This document shows positions 1 to 9,431 of a stretch of 64,000 bases of DNA, piece by piece. How positions within the stretch are numbered: the stretch's first letter is position 1; every line of letters begins with the position of its first letter. The notes under the pieces were generated by a model. That model ran no database searches, had not been told where the DNA came from, and saw only the letters and a list, made by a program, of their open reading frames with translations. The stretch comes from Actinomyces vulturis (GTDB lineage: Bacteria; Actinomycetota; Actinomycetes; Actinomycetales; Actinomycetaceae). The stretch lies in contig NZ_KV700385.1 in NCBI RefSeq assembly GCF_001687305.1, forward strand, positions 602,523-666,522. Direction: 5' to 3'. Both the position numbers and the translations under genes were made by a program.

Positions 1-469
1 TAATGTCCCCTAGGTCGGGAATGGTGAGTTGGGCGTTGGCTTCTACCTCCTCCATGAGGTTCTGACACACCTCGGTAGGCACAGTTTCTGGCTGGTAGCC
101 GGCCAAGCCCATGATGACGGCGCGGTCGGTAGCGTGACCGCGGCCGGTTGCGCCCAGTGAGCCATACAGTTCGATGATGATCCGTGCCACAGTAGGAACA
201 TCTTCGCCGCGGGCTTCAATGTTACCCAGGCGGCGCACAATGGCTCCACCAAAGGCCATACCTGCTCGCATGGGGCCCACGGTGTGGGAGGATGAAGGGC
301 CAATGCCGATCCGCATGAGGTCGAAAACACTGAGCGGTCGGGGAGCTTCTTCCGGCGTGATTTCACCGGCCACAAGTGCTGCAGGGCTCGCTCCTTCACG
401 AACCTGAGTCATAGCGATAGTCTCGTCGTTGAGTTCTGCCGGGTCAGTCAAAGGTACGGATGAAGTCAT
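1..469 (-). CDS. sdaA: L-serine dehydratase (L-serine ammonia-lyase), N-terminal part
   Basis: Only the first 156 residues lie in the window; the gene runs off the left edge. Reading the minus strand from the ATG at 469 gives a protein whose residues 47-70 hold the hallmark SVFDLMRIGIGPSSSHTVGPMRAG-type segment (the SSSHT core at 59-63) of the beta domain of iron-sulfur L-serine dehydratases, which deaminate L-serine to pyruvate and ammonia in the cytoplasm. The 4Fe-4S alpha domain would lie outside. An internal Met20 is an alternative start. The gene lies 42 bp downstream of the amylosucrase gene on the same strand, so the two may be co-transcribed. Confidence 0.88.
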   Translation of the reverse strand, partial: MTSSVPLTDPAELNDETIAMTQVREGASPAALVAGEITPEEAPRPLSVFDLMRIGIGPSSSHTVGPMRAGMAFGGAIVRRLGNIEARGEDVPTVARIIIELYGSLGATGRGHATDRAVIMGLAGYQPETVPTEVCQNLMEEVEANAQLTIPDLGDI

Positions 470-511
470 GAATCCATCATGCCTGATTTTGTTTTCTTCT
501 GCCGACGCCGT

Positions 512-2587
512 TCAGTTTCCTTTCAGCCACCAGGCGCCATAGGGACGAATTCGGTAATTTCCGTCCACTCCAGGCTCGTGGGATTCGCCGCTAAGTAGAT
601 CGATCACCCAGATGCCTTGATGATCGCTGCTGGCGCACTCGTGATGGACGCCAAGTTCCGCTAGTCGCCATGCAGGAATGGCGGCTTCGCGGTTGGAAAC
701 GTTATAGATCTCGATGAGTGATTCTGTGTGGGAAGTACGTACCACGATGAGGATGGCCGGGTCCTCAGTTTCTTCAACGCTGGTGGGCCAACGTCCGTCA
801 AGGATAGGAAGTGATGCGCGGGTGCGAGCTAGTCGAGCTAGGTCCGCGTAAACGCGTCCTGGAACTTGTTCGATATTCCCCAGTTGAGCGATGCGCTCCG
901 CATCAAGGACGGGACGACCAGCCCACCGATTGTCGGCTCGATGCGCTGGATCATCATGCCAGGAAGAATCATTGGCTTGTCCAAGTTCATCTCCGCTCCA
1001 AATCACGGGAATCCCTCCCCAGCCGTAGATCATCGCGTTGGCGAGGAACAGTGCACGGAGGCGTTCTTCCATGGTGATGCCTGTGCTCATGGCGGCAAGG
1101 CGAACTTCCTCGTTGATACCGGCCATTTCGGGAGGGTTAGTGGCGAGGATGGCGGCGCGCTCGTCGGGATCTTGTCCACATTTCCACCCGGTGAGTTCGC
1201 TGTATCGGGAGGCTGCGGCCAGATGGTGTTCCTCGGCGTCGGTTAACCCGATAAGTGCGGCGGCGGTCCCACTAATGCGGGAGTCGTTGGTGACCGGATT
1301 ATGTTGGAAGATCAGGCCGCGAGCGCGAGAGGTGGGGTAGGCCCCTGAGTAGTAGTCGGAGAGGAATTCGCGATGAGCGGGGCCGGATAAACCCACTGCG
1401 GCGGCGTGGGAATCGTCGATAGCCCATCCAATGTCATCGTGGCAGCGGATGTAGGTAATCCACGTGCTTCCTAGTGGGGTTGGCGGGAGGTCACGTAATA
1501 CATGGGCGGCAAGACGTACGTCAGCACTGGCGAGCATGGACCAGATCTGGACCATGAGGGTGTTGTGGTAGGCGATGTGGGAGAGTTTGCCTTCGTTCGC
1601 GCCGGTTCCCAGGTAGTGGACCAGTTCTTTGGGCCCCACGATGGCTTCGGCTTTGAGGGCTAGTGCGGGACAGGCAATAGAGGTTAGTGCTCGCAATACT
1701 CGGGTAATCGCATGGACTTCAGGCTGGTTCTGGCAAGTGGTTCCTAGTCGTTTACCCATGAAAGCAATGGCATCGAGGCGCAACACATCCACACCGAGGT
1801 TAGCCAAACGGAAAATAATGGCGACGTATTCGCGCATGACGGCGGGATTAGACCAGTTCACATCCCATTGGAAGGAGTTGAAGGTTGTCCAGACCCAACT
1901 CTGGCATTCGTCTACCCAGGTGAAGTTGCCAGGAGCAAAATCAGGGAAAACTTCCGGCAAGGTTTCCTCGAAAGCATCAGGCATGGTGCGATCAGGGTAG
2001 ATATAGAAATAGTTGCGGTAACGCTCGTCGCCTTGGCGTGCTTTTCGGGCCCACTCGTGTTCTTGGGCTACGTGGTTAAGTACCAGGTCCATGACGAGGT
2101 TGATGCCATTGTCATGAAGGGCACTAGCAAGTGCCGCCAAGTCCTCTATGGTGCCCAGGTCGGGTCGGACGGTGGTGTAGTCAGCTACGGCATATCCGCC
2201 GTCATTGTCACCCTCGCGCGGTTGGAGCAAGGGCATGAGGTGGAGGTAGGTGACTCCTAGTTCTTTGAGGTAGTCGATGCGCGTGGAGACCTCTGGCAAA
2301 CTGCCGGCGAACCGTTCGGTATAAGCGGCGTATCCCACGTGTTCATTGGAGGTCAGCCATGTGGGGTTGAGTTGGCGGCGAATATCTCGGGCTTGCAGTT
2401 CGGGGCTGCGCTCTTGGTAGGCGTTCCATGCCATTTCCAGCAGGGCCTCTTCTTGCTGGTTCGCCTCGGGGCCGTAAAGTTTGACGAGTGCGTCGTGAAG
2501 GTCTGGCCCGAAGTGTTCGCAGCGTGCGGTGAACAGTGACAGGGTGGTGCTGTCATAAGAGTCATCGGCAATGGTGACGCGGTCCAT
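512..2587 (-). CDS. Amylosucrase-like GH13 glucosyltransferase
   Basis: A 691-residue protein of the alpha-amylase (GH13) superfamily, subfamily GH13_4 by motif. Visible catalytic elements are D167-x-x-x-NH in the (beta/alpha)8 barrel, the nucleophile D272 in LRLDAIAF, the acid/base E314 in LKAEAIVG, and H383-D384-D385 in RCHDDIGW. RCHDDIGW and the segment after the nucleophile (GTTCQNQPEVHA) resemble Neisseria amylosucrase, which converts sucrose to an alpha-1,4-glucan plus fructose. No signal peptide is seen, so the enzyme is probably cytoplasmic. A sucrose hydrolase or trehalose-synthase-like specificity is possible. The kinase gene lies 95 bp upstream and sdaA 42 bp downstream, all on one strand. 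No sugar transporter or regulator is adjacent. Confidence 0.88.
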   Translation of the reverse strand: MDRVTIADDSYDSTTLSLFTARCEHFGPDLHDALVKLYGPEANQQEEALLEMAWNAYQERSPELQARDIRRQLNPTWLTSNEHVGYAAYTERFAGSLPEVSTRIDYLKELGVTYLHLMPLLQPREGDNDGGYAVADYTTVRPDLGTIEDLAALASALHDNGINLVMDLVLNHVAQEHEWARKARQGDERYRNYFYIYPDRTMPDAFEETLPEVFPDFAPGNFTWVDECQSWVWTTFNSFQWDVNWSNPAVMREYVAIIFRLANLGVDVLRLDAIAFMGKRLGTTCQNQPEVHAITRVLRALTSIACPALALKAEAIVGPKELVHYLGTGANEGKLSHIAYHNTLMVQIWSMLASADVRLAAHVLRDLPPTPLGSTWITYIRCHDDIGWAIDDSHAAAVGLSGPAHREFLSDYYSGAYPTSRARGLIFQHNPVTNDSRISGTAAALIGLTDAEEHHLAAASRYSELTGWKCGQDPDERAAILATNPPEMAGINEEVRLAAMSTGITMEERLRALFLANAMIYGWGGIPVIWSGDELGQANDSSWHDDPAHRADNRWAGRPVLDAERIAQLGNIEQVPGRVYADLARLARTRASLPILDGRWPTSVEETEDPAILIVVRTSHTESLIEIYNVSNREAAIPAWRLAELGVHHECASSDHQGIWVIDLLSGESHEPGVDGNYRIRPYGAWWLKGN

Positions 2588-2682
2588 GCTTCATTGTCTC
2601 AGGCTTTGGAGGTGTTGACGTCCCAAAGCGCCATGAGATCAATGAGCAGGACCGCGTCGGAATGCTGTAAAACCTGAAGGAA

Positions 2683-3486
2683 TCAGACGGTGAAGCCACC
2701 CTGGTAGACACAGTCGAAGGGGGCTCCTCCGTGCATACGGCCAATGATGGCGTGACGCACGAGTTCCTTGGCCTGGACGGTGGCGTCCAAGGGCCTCAGG
2801 CCCTTGGCCAGGCCAGCGGTGATAGCGGCGGCCAGCGTGCATCCTGCACCGGAAACCCGTTCGGTGCCCACTGCTTCAACTTCAAGCACCTCAAGGGTGG
2901 AGCCGTCGTAGTACACGTCAAGCGCAGTGCCGGTGTTGAGCAGGGTGCCTGCTTTGGCAACCACCACGCCCACACCCTGGTCGTGGATCTTCTTGGCGGC
3001 ATCCTTGAGTTGGTCGACGCTGGTGATTTCATCCACGCCAGCAAGAATTTGGGTTTCGAAGAGATTGGGGGTGGCCACGGTTCCCAGGGGAAGGACCTTT
3101 TCACGCAGTGCGTTGTCCACGTCGAGTGCGGCGCCGGGTTCCTGGCCCTTGCAGATGAGGACGGGGTCAACGACCACCTGGGGGAAGTTGTAGCGCTTGA
3201 GAGCATCGGCAACCACGTCGATGGTGGTGGGTGTGCCGAGCATGCCGATTTTGACGGCGTCAATCTTGCCGTGAACGGCGACTGCTGCCTCAATCTGGTC
3301 GGCAATGACTTGTGGATCCACTGGGACGAAGCGGTGGCCCCAATCATTGTTGGGATCGAATGACACGATGCAGGTGAGCGCCGTGCAGCCGAAAACACCG
3401 AGTTCATGGAAGGTTTTAATATCTGTCTGTGCGCCTGCGCCGCCGGATGCTTCAGAACCGGCGATGGCCAATGCGATGTGGGTCAT
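2683..3486 (-). CDS. Pyridoxal/hydroxymethylpyrimidine kinase (PdxK/ThiD family)
   Basis: A 267-residue ribokinase-fold kinase. Residues 9-25 (AGSEASGGAGAQTDIKT) are the substrate-binding signature of ThiD/PdxK, and 212-216 (SGAGC) form the ATP anion hole with a Cys in place of the ribokinase Asp. That GAGC form resembles the Gram-positive PdxK branch, which phosphorylates pyridoxal or pyridoxine, more than two-step ThiD enzymes. No thiamine genes are nearby, and no TPP-riboswitch-like sequence was recognised upstream. I therefore favour vitamin B6 salvage, with HMP kinase as the alternative. The ATG at 3486 begins the conserved HIALAIAGSEASGG start. Confidence 0.82.
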   Translation of the reverse strand: MTHIALAIAGSEASGGAGAQTDIKTFHELGVFGCTALTCIVSFDPNNDWGHRFVPVDPQVIADQIEAAVAVHGKIDAVKIGMLGTPTTIDVVADALKRYNFPQVVVDPVLICKGQEPGAALDVDNALREKVLPLGTVATPNLFETQILAGVDEITSVDQLKDAAKKIHDQGVGVVVAKAGTLLNTGTALDVYYDGSTLEVLEVEAVGTERVSGAGCTLAAAITAGLAKGLRPLDATVQAKELVRHAIIGRMHGGAPFDCVYQGGFTV

Positions 3487-4011
3487 GACACGGAGTATAG
3501 ACCGACACCACTATCACCCCACACAGCCAAACAGTGTGCTATTACACTCTAATTCTCGATCGTCTCATTCCACTCAAAACGCCTTGGTTTCGCCAGATAA
3601 AACACACCTCACCGCTTTCCGCATCCACCACCCCCAAGACCGCATTCACACCCCCAGAATCACCTCACCTGCCGTTAGGCAATACCTACTTCCAAGGTAA
3701 AGCGGCCAACCAGGCGGCATAGTGACATGCATACAGATGCTACTCAGTGCCTTGTGCCGTATAGCAGGGTCATCAAATAGGGACAATGAGTACGACAGTG
3801 ACAAGACGGCGTCATCCTGAGAAAAATCGACATACGCAGGACAGTAGGCAAACTTTTTAGCAAGGGAGAACCTGCGCCGCGAAACAGGAGGAGTGTCACA
3901 CAACCCCTACACAGAGCCACGCCTACGCCATTACTGCAACCTTAGACGTAACTCTCCACTTGAGATCCATCCAGAGGTCCCCGCGTCAGTAAGGGGCACG
4001 TATGGCACCAT
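3487..4011. other. Intergenic region between divergent kinase and FNT channel genes
   Basis: This stretch of 525 bp separates two divergent genes and should contain both promoters. I could not identify a convincing -35/-10 pair, a riboswitch or a strong hairpin. The longest reading frame inside (minus strand, 3646-3903) looks random in composition and has no recognisable domain. The segment AAGGGG at 3991-3996 is the only purine-rich element ahead of the channel gene, and it sits rather far from the chosen start. Confidence 0.6.
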
Positions 4012-4806
4012 ATGGGGGTGCTTACCTTAACTGAAAACCTTGCCGCCCAAGACGCCGCTGCCGAGCATAAAGTTCATGGCGCCTCAAGGCCCTTCAATTA
4101 TTTCATTGCCGCCATGCTAGCTGGCGCATTCATCGGCCTGGCCGATATTTTCATGATGACTGGTGGTGGCCCACTCAAGGTGGCTGGCAGCCCCTGGTAC
4201 AACCTCATCGGTGGCGGAGTATTCGGTATTGGCCTCATTCTCGTCGTCTTTGCAGGTGGCGAGTTGGCGACCAGCGCAATGATGATTTTGCCTATCGGCG
4301 TACGCCGACACCGCATTTCACCCTCACGCGCATTGGTAACTTTTGGTTACATGCTGGCAGGCAACCTAGCCGGATCTATTGTGATTGCCGGTTTGGTTCG
4401 CGGAAGTGGAATTATGCATGGCGACGGCCCCGTTGCTCAGGCACTGGCAATGACTGTAGCCGGAAAAGTTCATCACACAACCACTGAACTTTTTTTCCGC
4501 GGTATTTTGTGCAATATCTTGGTTTGCTTAGCTATGTGGTGTGTGACTCGATGCAGCAATGAAGTTGCCAAAATCATTCTTATGGCTTGGTGCATGTCTG
4601 CATTTGTTGGCAGCGGTTTCGAACACGTAGTTGCCAATATGACGACGTTCTCTTTAGGGATTATGCACGGAGTCGATGGCGGGACTTTTGCTGAAGCTGG
4701 CAGGAATTTGCTTACTGTGCTATGTGGCAACATTGTTGGCGGTGCGATCTTTGTGGGTGGGGCATACATGCTCGCTGCACGAACTGAAGAACACACCAAG
4801 CCATAA
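4012..4806 (+). CDS. Formate/nitrite transporter (FNT) family channel
   Basis: A 264-residue integral membrane protein with the six-helix FNT layout. Diagnostic segments are AGGELATS (residues 81-88), GNLAGS (117-122), FFRGILCNILVCLAMW (161-176) and SGFEHVVANM (201-210). H205 corresponds to the central pore histidine of FocA/NirC channels. The family moves formate, nitrite or related monovalent anions by pentameric channels. Sequence alone does not separate FocA from NirC. The ATG at 4012 gives MGVLTL. An upstream ATG at 4002 is out of frame and quickly stopped, and a GTG at 4018 is possible. The gene appears monocistronic, with a strong terminator about 140 bp downstream. Confidence 0.87.
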   Translation: MGVLTLTENLAAQDAAAEHKVHGASRPFNYFIAAMLAGAFIGLADIFMMTGGGPLKVAGSPWYNLIGGGVFGIGLILVVFAGGELATSAMMILPIGVRRHRISPSRALVTFGYMLAGNLAGSIVIAGLVRGSGIMHGDGPVAQALAMTVAGKVHHTTTELFFRGILCNILVCLAMWCVTRCSNEVAKIILMAWCMSAFVGSGFEHVVANMTTFSLGIMHGVDGGTFAEAGRNLLTVLCGNIVGGAIFVGGAYMLAARTEEHTKP

Positions 4807-4945
4807 AGCCCTACGCACCAGCACGTGATTCCTTGAGAATAAACAAAGGTCACTTGCTCGAACATGAGCGATTAGTTAAGTAACCTCTCATTTTTATCAC
4901 CAACGATTCGAAAGCGGTGAGCAACCACCGCTAGACATCAGGACC

Positions 4946-4990
4946 AAAGTCCTCCTTCGCTCAAATAGTTGAGCGAAGGAGGACTTTTTT
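4946..4990 (+). terminator. Rho-independent terminator, perfect 19-bp stem
   Basis: 4946-4964 is exactly complementary to 4969-4987 around a 4-nt loop (ATAG), and the 3' arm runs into a run of T ending at 4990. It terminates the FNT gene. The 5' arm begins AAA, so weak function on the other strand is possible. The 355 bp between the FNT gene and the lyase gene hold this terminator and then, from about 4991, the presumed lyase promoter, in which I could not assign boxes. Confidence 0.9.
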
Positions 4991-5161
4991 GATCACTTCT
5001 TTTAAGATTGCGTGAATTTGATTGATTTCGAGCGGAAACGACGTTGATCGAGCACTACTTGCATGAAAAACTCACACTATGGCGTCACCGACGACGCCTT
5101 CCGACACTCTTGTCAGGACGCCCCCCTCATTCCTGACTAGACAGCTCAGAGGAGACCACAC

Positions 5162-7795
5162 GTGAACCTGTCTCGACGCACATTCTTAGCTGCCTCATCT
5201 ACCGCCGCTCTTGCCGCTGCATTCGCATCAGCTTTCGGCAGTGTTGCAGTAGCCGATGAAGGCGCAGCCAACGATTTTGCCACTCTGCGAAACAAGTGGG
5301 TTGACATTATTTCTGGCCGTAACTTCGTCAAGGACAATCCAGGTGCCTACGCAGATTCAATTCAATCTCTGGACAATGCTGCCCAGAAGATCCTGGCTGA
5401 TATTGTCCGTGACGATAACCGCACCACTGTCCTAGCCAGTTCTAACTTGAGCGAAGAGAAGTCCCCTGCCCTAACAAAGACCTCCCGTGCCGCACTTTCT
5501 CTGGCCGTATGCTGGGCTATGCCAGGCTCTCGCTACTACCAGAACAAGGACGTTCTCACCGATTCTATCAATGCGTTAGCTGACTTGCTTCGTCTACGCT
5601 ACAACCCCAATCAGCCCGAATATGGCAACTGGTGGGATTGGGAAAGCGGCGCTTCCCGCGCTGTAGGTGACCTCATGTGTGTCCTGCATGACGAACTTCC
5701 TGAAGAGGTTCTCACTGCAGCCAAGGCTGCTATCGATCACTTTGTCTCTGACCCAACCCAACAGGGACGTAAACCTGGCGCAGAAACTATTCCCTCTACC
5801 GGCGCTAACCGCCTGGATCTGTGCCGTGCCGTGATCTGCTCCGCCATTGCCACCGACGATGCCCCTCGCCTTGCTCAAGCCCTTGCTGGTCTTGATGACA
5901 CCTGGGCATTTGTGGAGACCTCCGACGGTTTTTACCGTGATGGCTCTTACATCCAGCATCACCATGTGCCTTACACCGGCGCCTACGGCGATGTACTCCT
6001 CAACGGATGGTCACTATTGTTCGAACTCGTCGCAGGCTCTCCCTATGACATTGCCGAAGACAAGAAACAGAAGGTCTTCGATGCTGTTGATAACTCTTTC
6101 GTCCCCGTCATGGTCGATGGCCAGGTTCTCGACGCCGTCCGTGGACGTTCCGTTTCTCGCCTCACCGAATCCGGTTCTTTCCACGGCACCTCCATCATGT
6201 TGGCCATGCTCCGTCTGGCCAACGCCGCTTCTGAGGAAACCGCTCAGCGTTGGCGCTCACTGATTTCCGGCTGGATTTCACGTAATACCTACAACGATTT
6301 CACTAACACCAAGAACATCGTTCAACGCGCCCTTATCACAACTGTCGCCAACGAAACACCATCAGAAGGCATTCACGAGCCACGGATGTTCGCATCCATG
6401 GACCGCCTTGTTCACCGTGGCAATGGGTGGACCGCTGCAATCTCTATGTGTTCTAACCGCATCAGTTGGTACGAGTACGGCAACGGTGAGAACGAATGGG
6501 GGTCACGTACTGGTTCGGGTATGCGCTACCTCTACCTTCCTGAAAACATGGGGCAGTTCGAGGATGCTTTCTGGCCTACCCTCAATTACAGCGCCCCCGT
6601 GGGTACCACCGTTGACACCAACGAGCTCCAGCCTAAGGTGGGCGTGGCTTGGGGTGAAGACACTCCCAACAACGAGTGGACCGGTGGCGTGACTTCCGAT
6701 GTCACTTCCACCGCAGGCATGCACCTTGTTGGCCCTGACAGTAATGGTCTGAGCGCACGGCGTGCCTGGATGGCCAGCCCTAGTGTTCTCGTTGAGGCAG
6801 TTACTGACGTTCGCACCACTGCTGACCACGCCTACACCGTGGTTGAGGCTCGTAACCTCGGTGAAAACTCCAGCGCTTCTTTACTTGTTGATGGTAATGC
6901 AATCACCGATCTACAGACTCTGACCAACCCCTCCTGGGCACACCTTGAGGGTGTGGGCGGCTACGTCTTCCTCACGGATGTCATCTTGGAGGCTTCCGTT
7001 GCTCCCCGCACCGGTAAGTGGGCCGATCTCAATACCCGTTCCTTCCCTGGCAACGATGTGGAACTGACCCGCACCTGGGCCACCATGCATGCCCTGCACA
7101 GCGCAGAGTCCACCCGAGCCGCTTGGGTTCTCCTTCCTGGTGCTGACCTAGAGGCCACCAAGGCTTATGCCGATTCCCTCAAGGGTGACGCTCCTGAAGC
7201 AGTTGTTCGTGAAAACTCTGCCGATGCTCAAGTCATTTCCTTGCGTCAGGGCGGAACTTCTTGGAATGTATGGAAGCCAGGCACCTACGCCGATTTGCGC
7301 TTCAATCAGCCCACGGTTCTTCTCGCTGAGGCACTTGTGGACGAAGGCACCATCGACCTCACTGTTGCTGATCCTACTCAGGGCGCTGACAGTGTCACCG
7401 TCACCATGCCTGGTATGTGGGAGATTGTGCGTGGAGCCGAAAATGTCTTGGCATCCACCACCGATAATGAGACTTCCTTCCAAGTCAGCACCTCAGGTCT
7501 GCTGGGCAGTTCCGTCCTGTTCACCGTCAAGCCCGTTGGCCAGACCCCCGTGGATCCTGCTGACCCCACCCCAGCCCCCAGTGAAAGCGCGGCCCCTGCC
7601 CCTGTAGCACCGTCTGCCACTCCTTCAGCAGCTCCCAGCGCACACCCCACCGCTGAAGCTACAGTTGCAGCCACTGTTGCACCCAAGGCAAATAAGGATC
7701 TAGCTTCCACTGGCGCCAACGGTCTTCTTGCTGTTGCCGCTGTTGCTGCCGTGGCCGGTGGCGTGGCACTGACCGCTTCACGCAAGCTCAACTGA
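5162..7795 (+). CDS. Polysaccharide lyase family 8, hyaluronate lyase-like, LASTG-anchored
   Basis: An 877-residue secreted enzyme. Residues 1-32 form a signal with a twin-arginine motif (SRRTFLAA, 4-11) and a likely cut after AVA. The alpha/alpha toroid carries NWWDW (156-160), the aromatic patch, and the catalytic set N216, H266, Y275. Their spacing of 50 and 9 residues equals N349, H399, Y408 of pneumococcal hyaluronate lyase. A beta-sandwich part follows, then a Pro/Ala/Ser spacer (about 785-840) and LASTG at 847-851 with a hydrophobic stretch and RKLN tail, a sortase sorting signal. It would cleave hyaluronan, chondroitin or another uronate polymer by beta-elimination. Substrate is not decided by sequence. 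GTG start at 5162 has AGAGGAGA a few bases upstream. Confidence 0.92.
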   Translation: MNLSRRTFLAASSTAALAAAFASAFGSVAVADEGAANDFATLRNKWVDIISGRNFVKDNPGAYADSIQSLDNAAQKILADIVRDDNRTTVLASSNLSEEKSPALTKTSRAALSLAVCWAMPGSRYYQNKDVLTDSINALADLLRLRYNPNQPEYGNWWDWESGASRAVGDLMCVLHDELPEEVLTAAKAAIDHFVSDPTQQGRKPGAETIPSTGANRLDLCRAVICSAIATDDAPRLAQALAGLDDTWAFVETSDGFYRDGSYIQHHHVPYTGAYGDVLLNGWSLLFELVAGSPYDIAEDKKQKVFDAVDNSFVPVMVDGQVLDAVRGRSVSRLTESGSFHGTSIMLAMLRLANAASEETAQRWRSLISGWISRNTYNDFTNTKNIVQRALITTVANETPSEGIHEPRMFASMDRLVHRGNGWTAAISMCSNRISWYEYGNGENEWGSRTGSGMRYLYLPENMGQFEDAFWPTLNYSAPVGTTVDTNELQPKVGVAWGEDTPNNEWTGGVTSDVTSTAGMHLVGPDSNGLSARRAWMASPSVLVEAVTDVRTTADHAYTVVEARNLGENSSASLLVDGNAITDLQTLTNPSWAHLEGVGGYVFLTDVILEASVAPRTGKWADLNTRSFPGNDVELTRTWATMHALHSAESTRAAWVLLPGADLEATKAYADSLKGDAPEAVVRENSADAQVISLRQGGTSWNVWKPGTYADLRFNQPTVLLAEALVDEGTIDLTVADPTQGADSVTVTMPGMWEIVRGAENVLASTTDNETSFQVSTSGLLGSSVLFTVKPVGQTPVDPADPTPAPSESAAPAPVAPSATPSAAPSAHPTAEATVAATVAPKANKDLASTGANGLLAVAAVAAVAGGVALTASRKLN

Positions 7796-7822
7796 TCCCA
7801 ATTCTCAAACTACTGCCTACAC

Positions 7823-7876
7823 AGACGTGCTGTTCGTTGTGCCCCATATATCGGAGGTACAGCGAACAGCACGTCT
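7823..7876 (+). terminator. Inverted repeat downstream of the lyase gene
   Basis: AGACGTGCTGTTCG at 7823-7836 is repeated as its exact complement at 7863-7876, with a 26-nt loop. No T-run follows, so this may be a weak terminator, an mRNA-stabilising hairpin or a protein-binding site. It lies between the convergent lyase and dnaB genes. Nothing else was recognised in 7796-8051. Confidence 0.5.
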
Positions 7877-8051
7877 ACATATATCAGCGTGACCATGGCA
7901 TGTGGATGGTGGGCATCGAGGTTCCTCGCAGAGAACTACCTACCTACACAGATCAATCCGCACAACCGATCCGTCAATGAGTTGTGTAGATGAGTTTTGT
8001 CATCATTAAATTCTCGTAACTACGAATTCGCATCAAGAAGATGGCCAACTA

Positions 8052-9431
8052 TTACTGGAAGGGATCTGCAGGCGCAGTCACGTCACGGGCCATATTGGCA
8101 AAGCGTGAAAGATGGCCTTGGAAGGCTACAGGAATCGTTTTTGTCTCACCGTTACGATGCTTGGCCACGATGATATCTGCTTCACCGGGGCGTTCTTCAG
8201 TGTTGTAGTAGGAGGGACGGTGAAGCAGCATGATGACGTCAGCATCCTGCTCGAGTGAGCCAGATTCACGTAGATCGCTCATCTGCGGCTTATTACCAGT
8301 ACGCTGCTCAGGGCCACGGTTGAGCTGAGCCACAGCAATAACCGGAATATCGAGTTCTTTAGCCAGAAGTTTAAGAGCACGAGAGAACTCGGAGACTTCT
8401 TGCTGACGGGATTCCACACGTTTACCACTACTCATCAACTGCAAGTAGTCGATAACGATAAGCCCAAGATTGTACTGCTGCTTCAGGCGGCGACACTTAG
8501 CGCGAATCTCGGGCATAGTGAGGTTAGGAGAATCATCCACAAACAGCGGTGCTTCTGAAACAGGGCCATAATGCTTGGCAAGGTCTTGCCAATCGCGGTC
8601 GCTCATTTCCTGACCACGGAGTTTGTTTAGATCCACGCCACTTTCAGCACTAAGCATGCGCATCATCAGTTCCATACGTCCCATTTCAAGAGAGAAGTAG
8701 CAACTGGTAATACCGTGATGTACCGACGCTGAACGGCAGAAATCCAAGGCGAGAGTAGATTTTCCCATCGCAGGACGGGCAGCCACGATGATCATCTGAC
8801 CGCCATGGAGGCCGCGGGTCAGTTCATCGAGTTCGATGAAGCCGGTGGGTACACCGCGCATATCGCCATCTTGCTGGCTCTGGGCACTTTCAATTTCAAG
8901 GTTTGCTTCATCAAGAAGTTCACCGATGCGGACGTAATCTTCTTGGTTTCGTTTTTCAGCGACCGCGTAAACTTCCGCCTGAGCCTGATTGACCAATTCA
9001 TCAACATCAGAAGCGTCAGTGGTATATCCAAGCTGGGTCACACGTGTTCCAGCATCGACCATGCGACGGAGGATAGCTTTCTCACGAACGATGCGTGCGT
9101 AATAGGCAGCGTTCGCGGCGGTGGGAACAGATGCCATGAGAGAAGCAAGATAAGGTGCCCCGCCGACGCGTTCGAGTTCACCGCGCTTAGATAACTCATC
9201 TGCCAAGAGAATGGGATCGGCAGGATCACCACGGCCATAGAGATCCACGATGGCATCGAAAATCATTTCATGGGCTGGCCGGTAGAAATCTGCTCCGCGG
9301 ATCTCATTAATAACGTCAGCCACAGCATCTTTACTCAAAAGCATGCCACCCAAGGCACTCATTTCTGCCTCATTATCTTGAGGTGGAGTGCGATCAAAAA
9401 CTCCGTTGTATGGCAACTGATCTTGGTCCAT
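8052..9431 (-). CDS. dnaB: Replicative DNA helicase DnaB
   Basis: A 459-residue protein with the full DnaB layout: N-terminal helical domain (residues 12-115), linker helix, and RecA-like C-terminal ATPase from about residue 190. The Walker A segment is ARPAMGKST (218-226), and LGLIVIDYLQLM supplies Walker B. It unwinds DNA ahead of the replisome as a hexamer. Neither the Walker A region nor the Walker B region is interrupted by an intein, although inteins are common in actinobacterial dnaB. The gene is divergent from the MATE exporter across a 427-bp region containing DnaA-box-like sequences. Confidence 0.96.
   Translation of the reverse strand: MDQDQLPYNGVFDRTPPQDNEAEMSALGGMLLSKDAVADVINEIRGADFYRPAHEMIFDAIVDLYGRGDPADPILLADELSKRGELERVGGAPYLASLMASVPTAANAAYYARIVREKAILRRMVDAGTRVTQLGYTTDASDVDELVNQAQAEVYAVAEKRNQEDYVRIGELLDEANLEIESAQSQQDGDMRGVPTGFIELDELTRGLHGGQMIIVAARPAMGKSTLALDFCRSASVHHGITSCYFSLEMGRMELMMRMLSAESGVDLNKLRGQEMSDRDWQDLAKHYGPVSEAPLFVDDSPNLTMPEIRAKCRRLKQQYNLGLIVIDYLQLMSSGKRVESRQQEVSEFSRALKLLAKELDIPVIAVAQLNRGPEQRTGNKPQMSDLRESGSLEQDADVIMLLHRPSYYNTEERPGEADIIVAKHRNGETKTIPVAFQGHLSRFANMARDVTAPADPFQ

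Noticed and set aside
2731-3363. Open frame of 210 codons on the plus strand opposite the pyridoxal/HMP kinase gene
   Set aside because: It lies wholly antisense to a clear kinase gene, and its product is Gly/His-rich with no domain; it is a codon-bias shadow.
3487-3600. TPP riboswitch upstream of the kinase gene
   Set aside because: I looked for the conserved CTGAGA and pyrimidine-sensor segments and found neither.
3646-3903. Minus-strand frame of 85 codons in the gap before the FNT gene
   Set aside because: No ribosome-binding site, no domain, random composition; the only frame in this gap and not convincing.
8052-9431. Intein in dnaB, as in several actinobacteria
   Set aside because: The ATPase core is contiguous and the protein is of normal length; the same holds for gyrA and gyrB.
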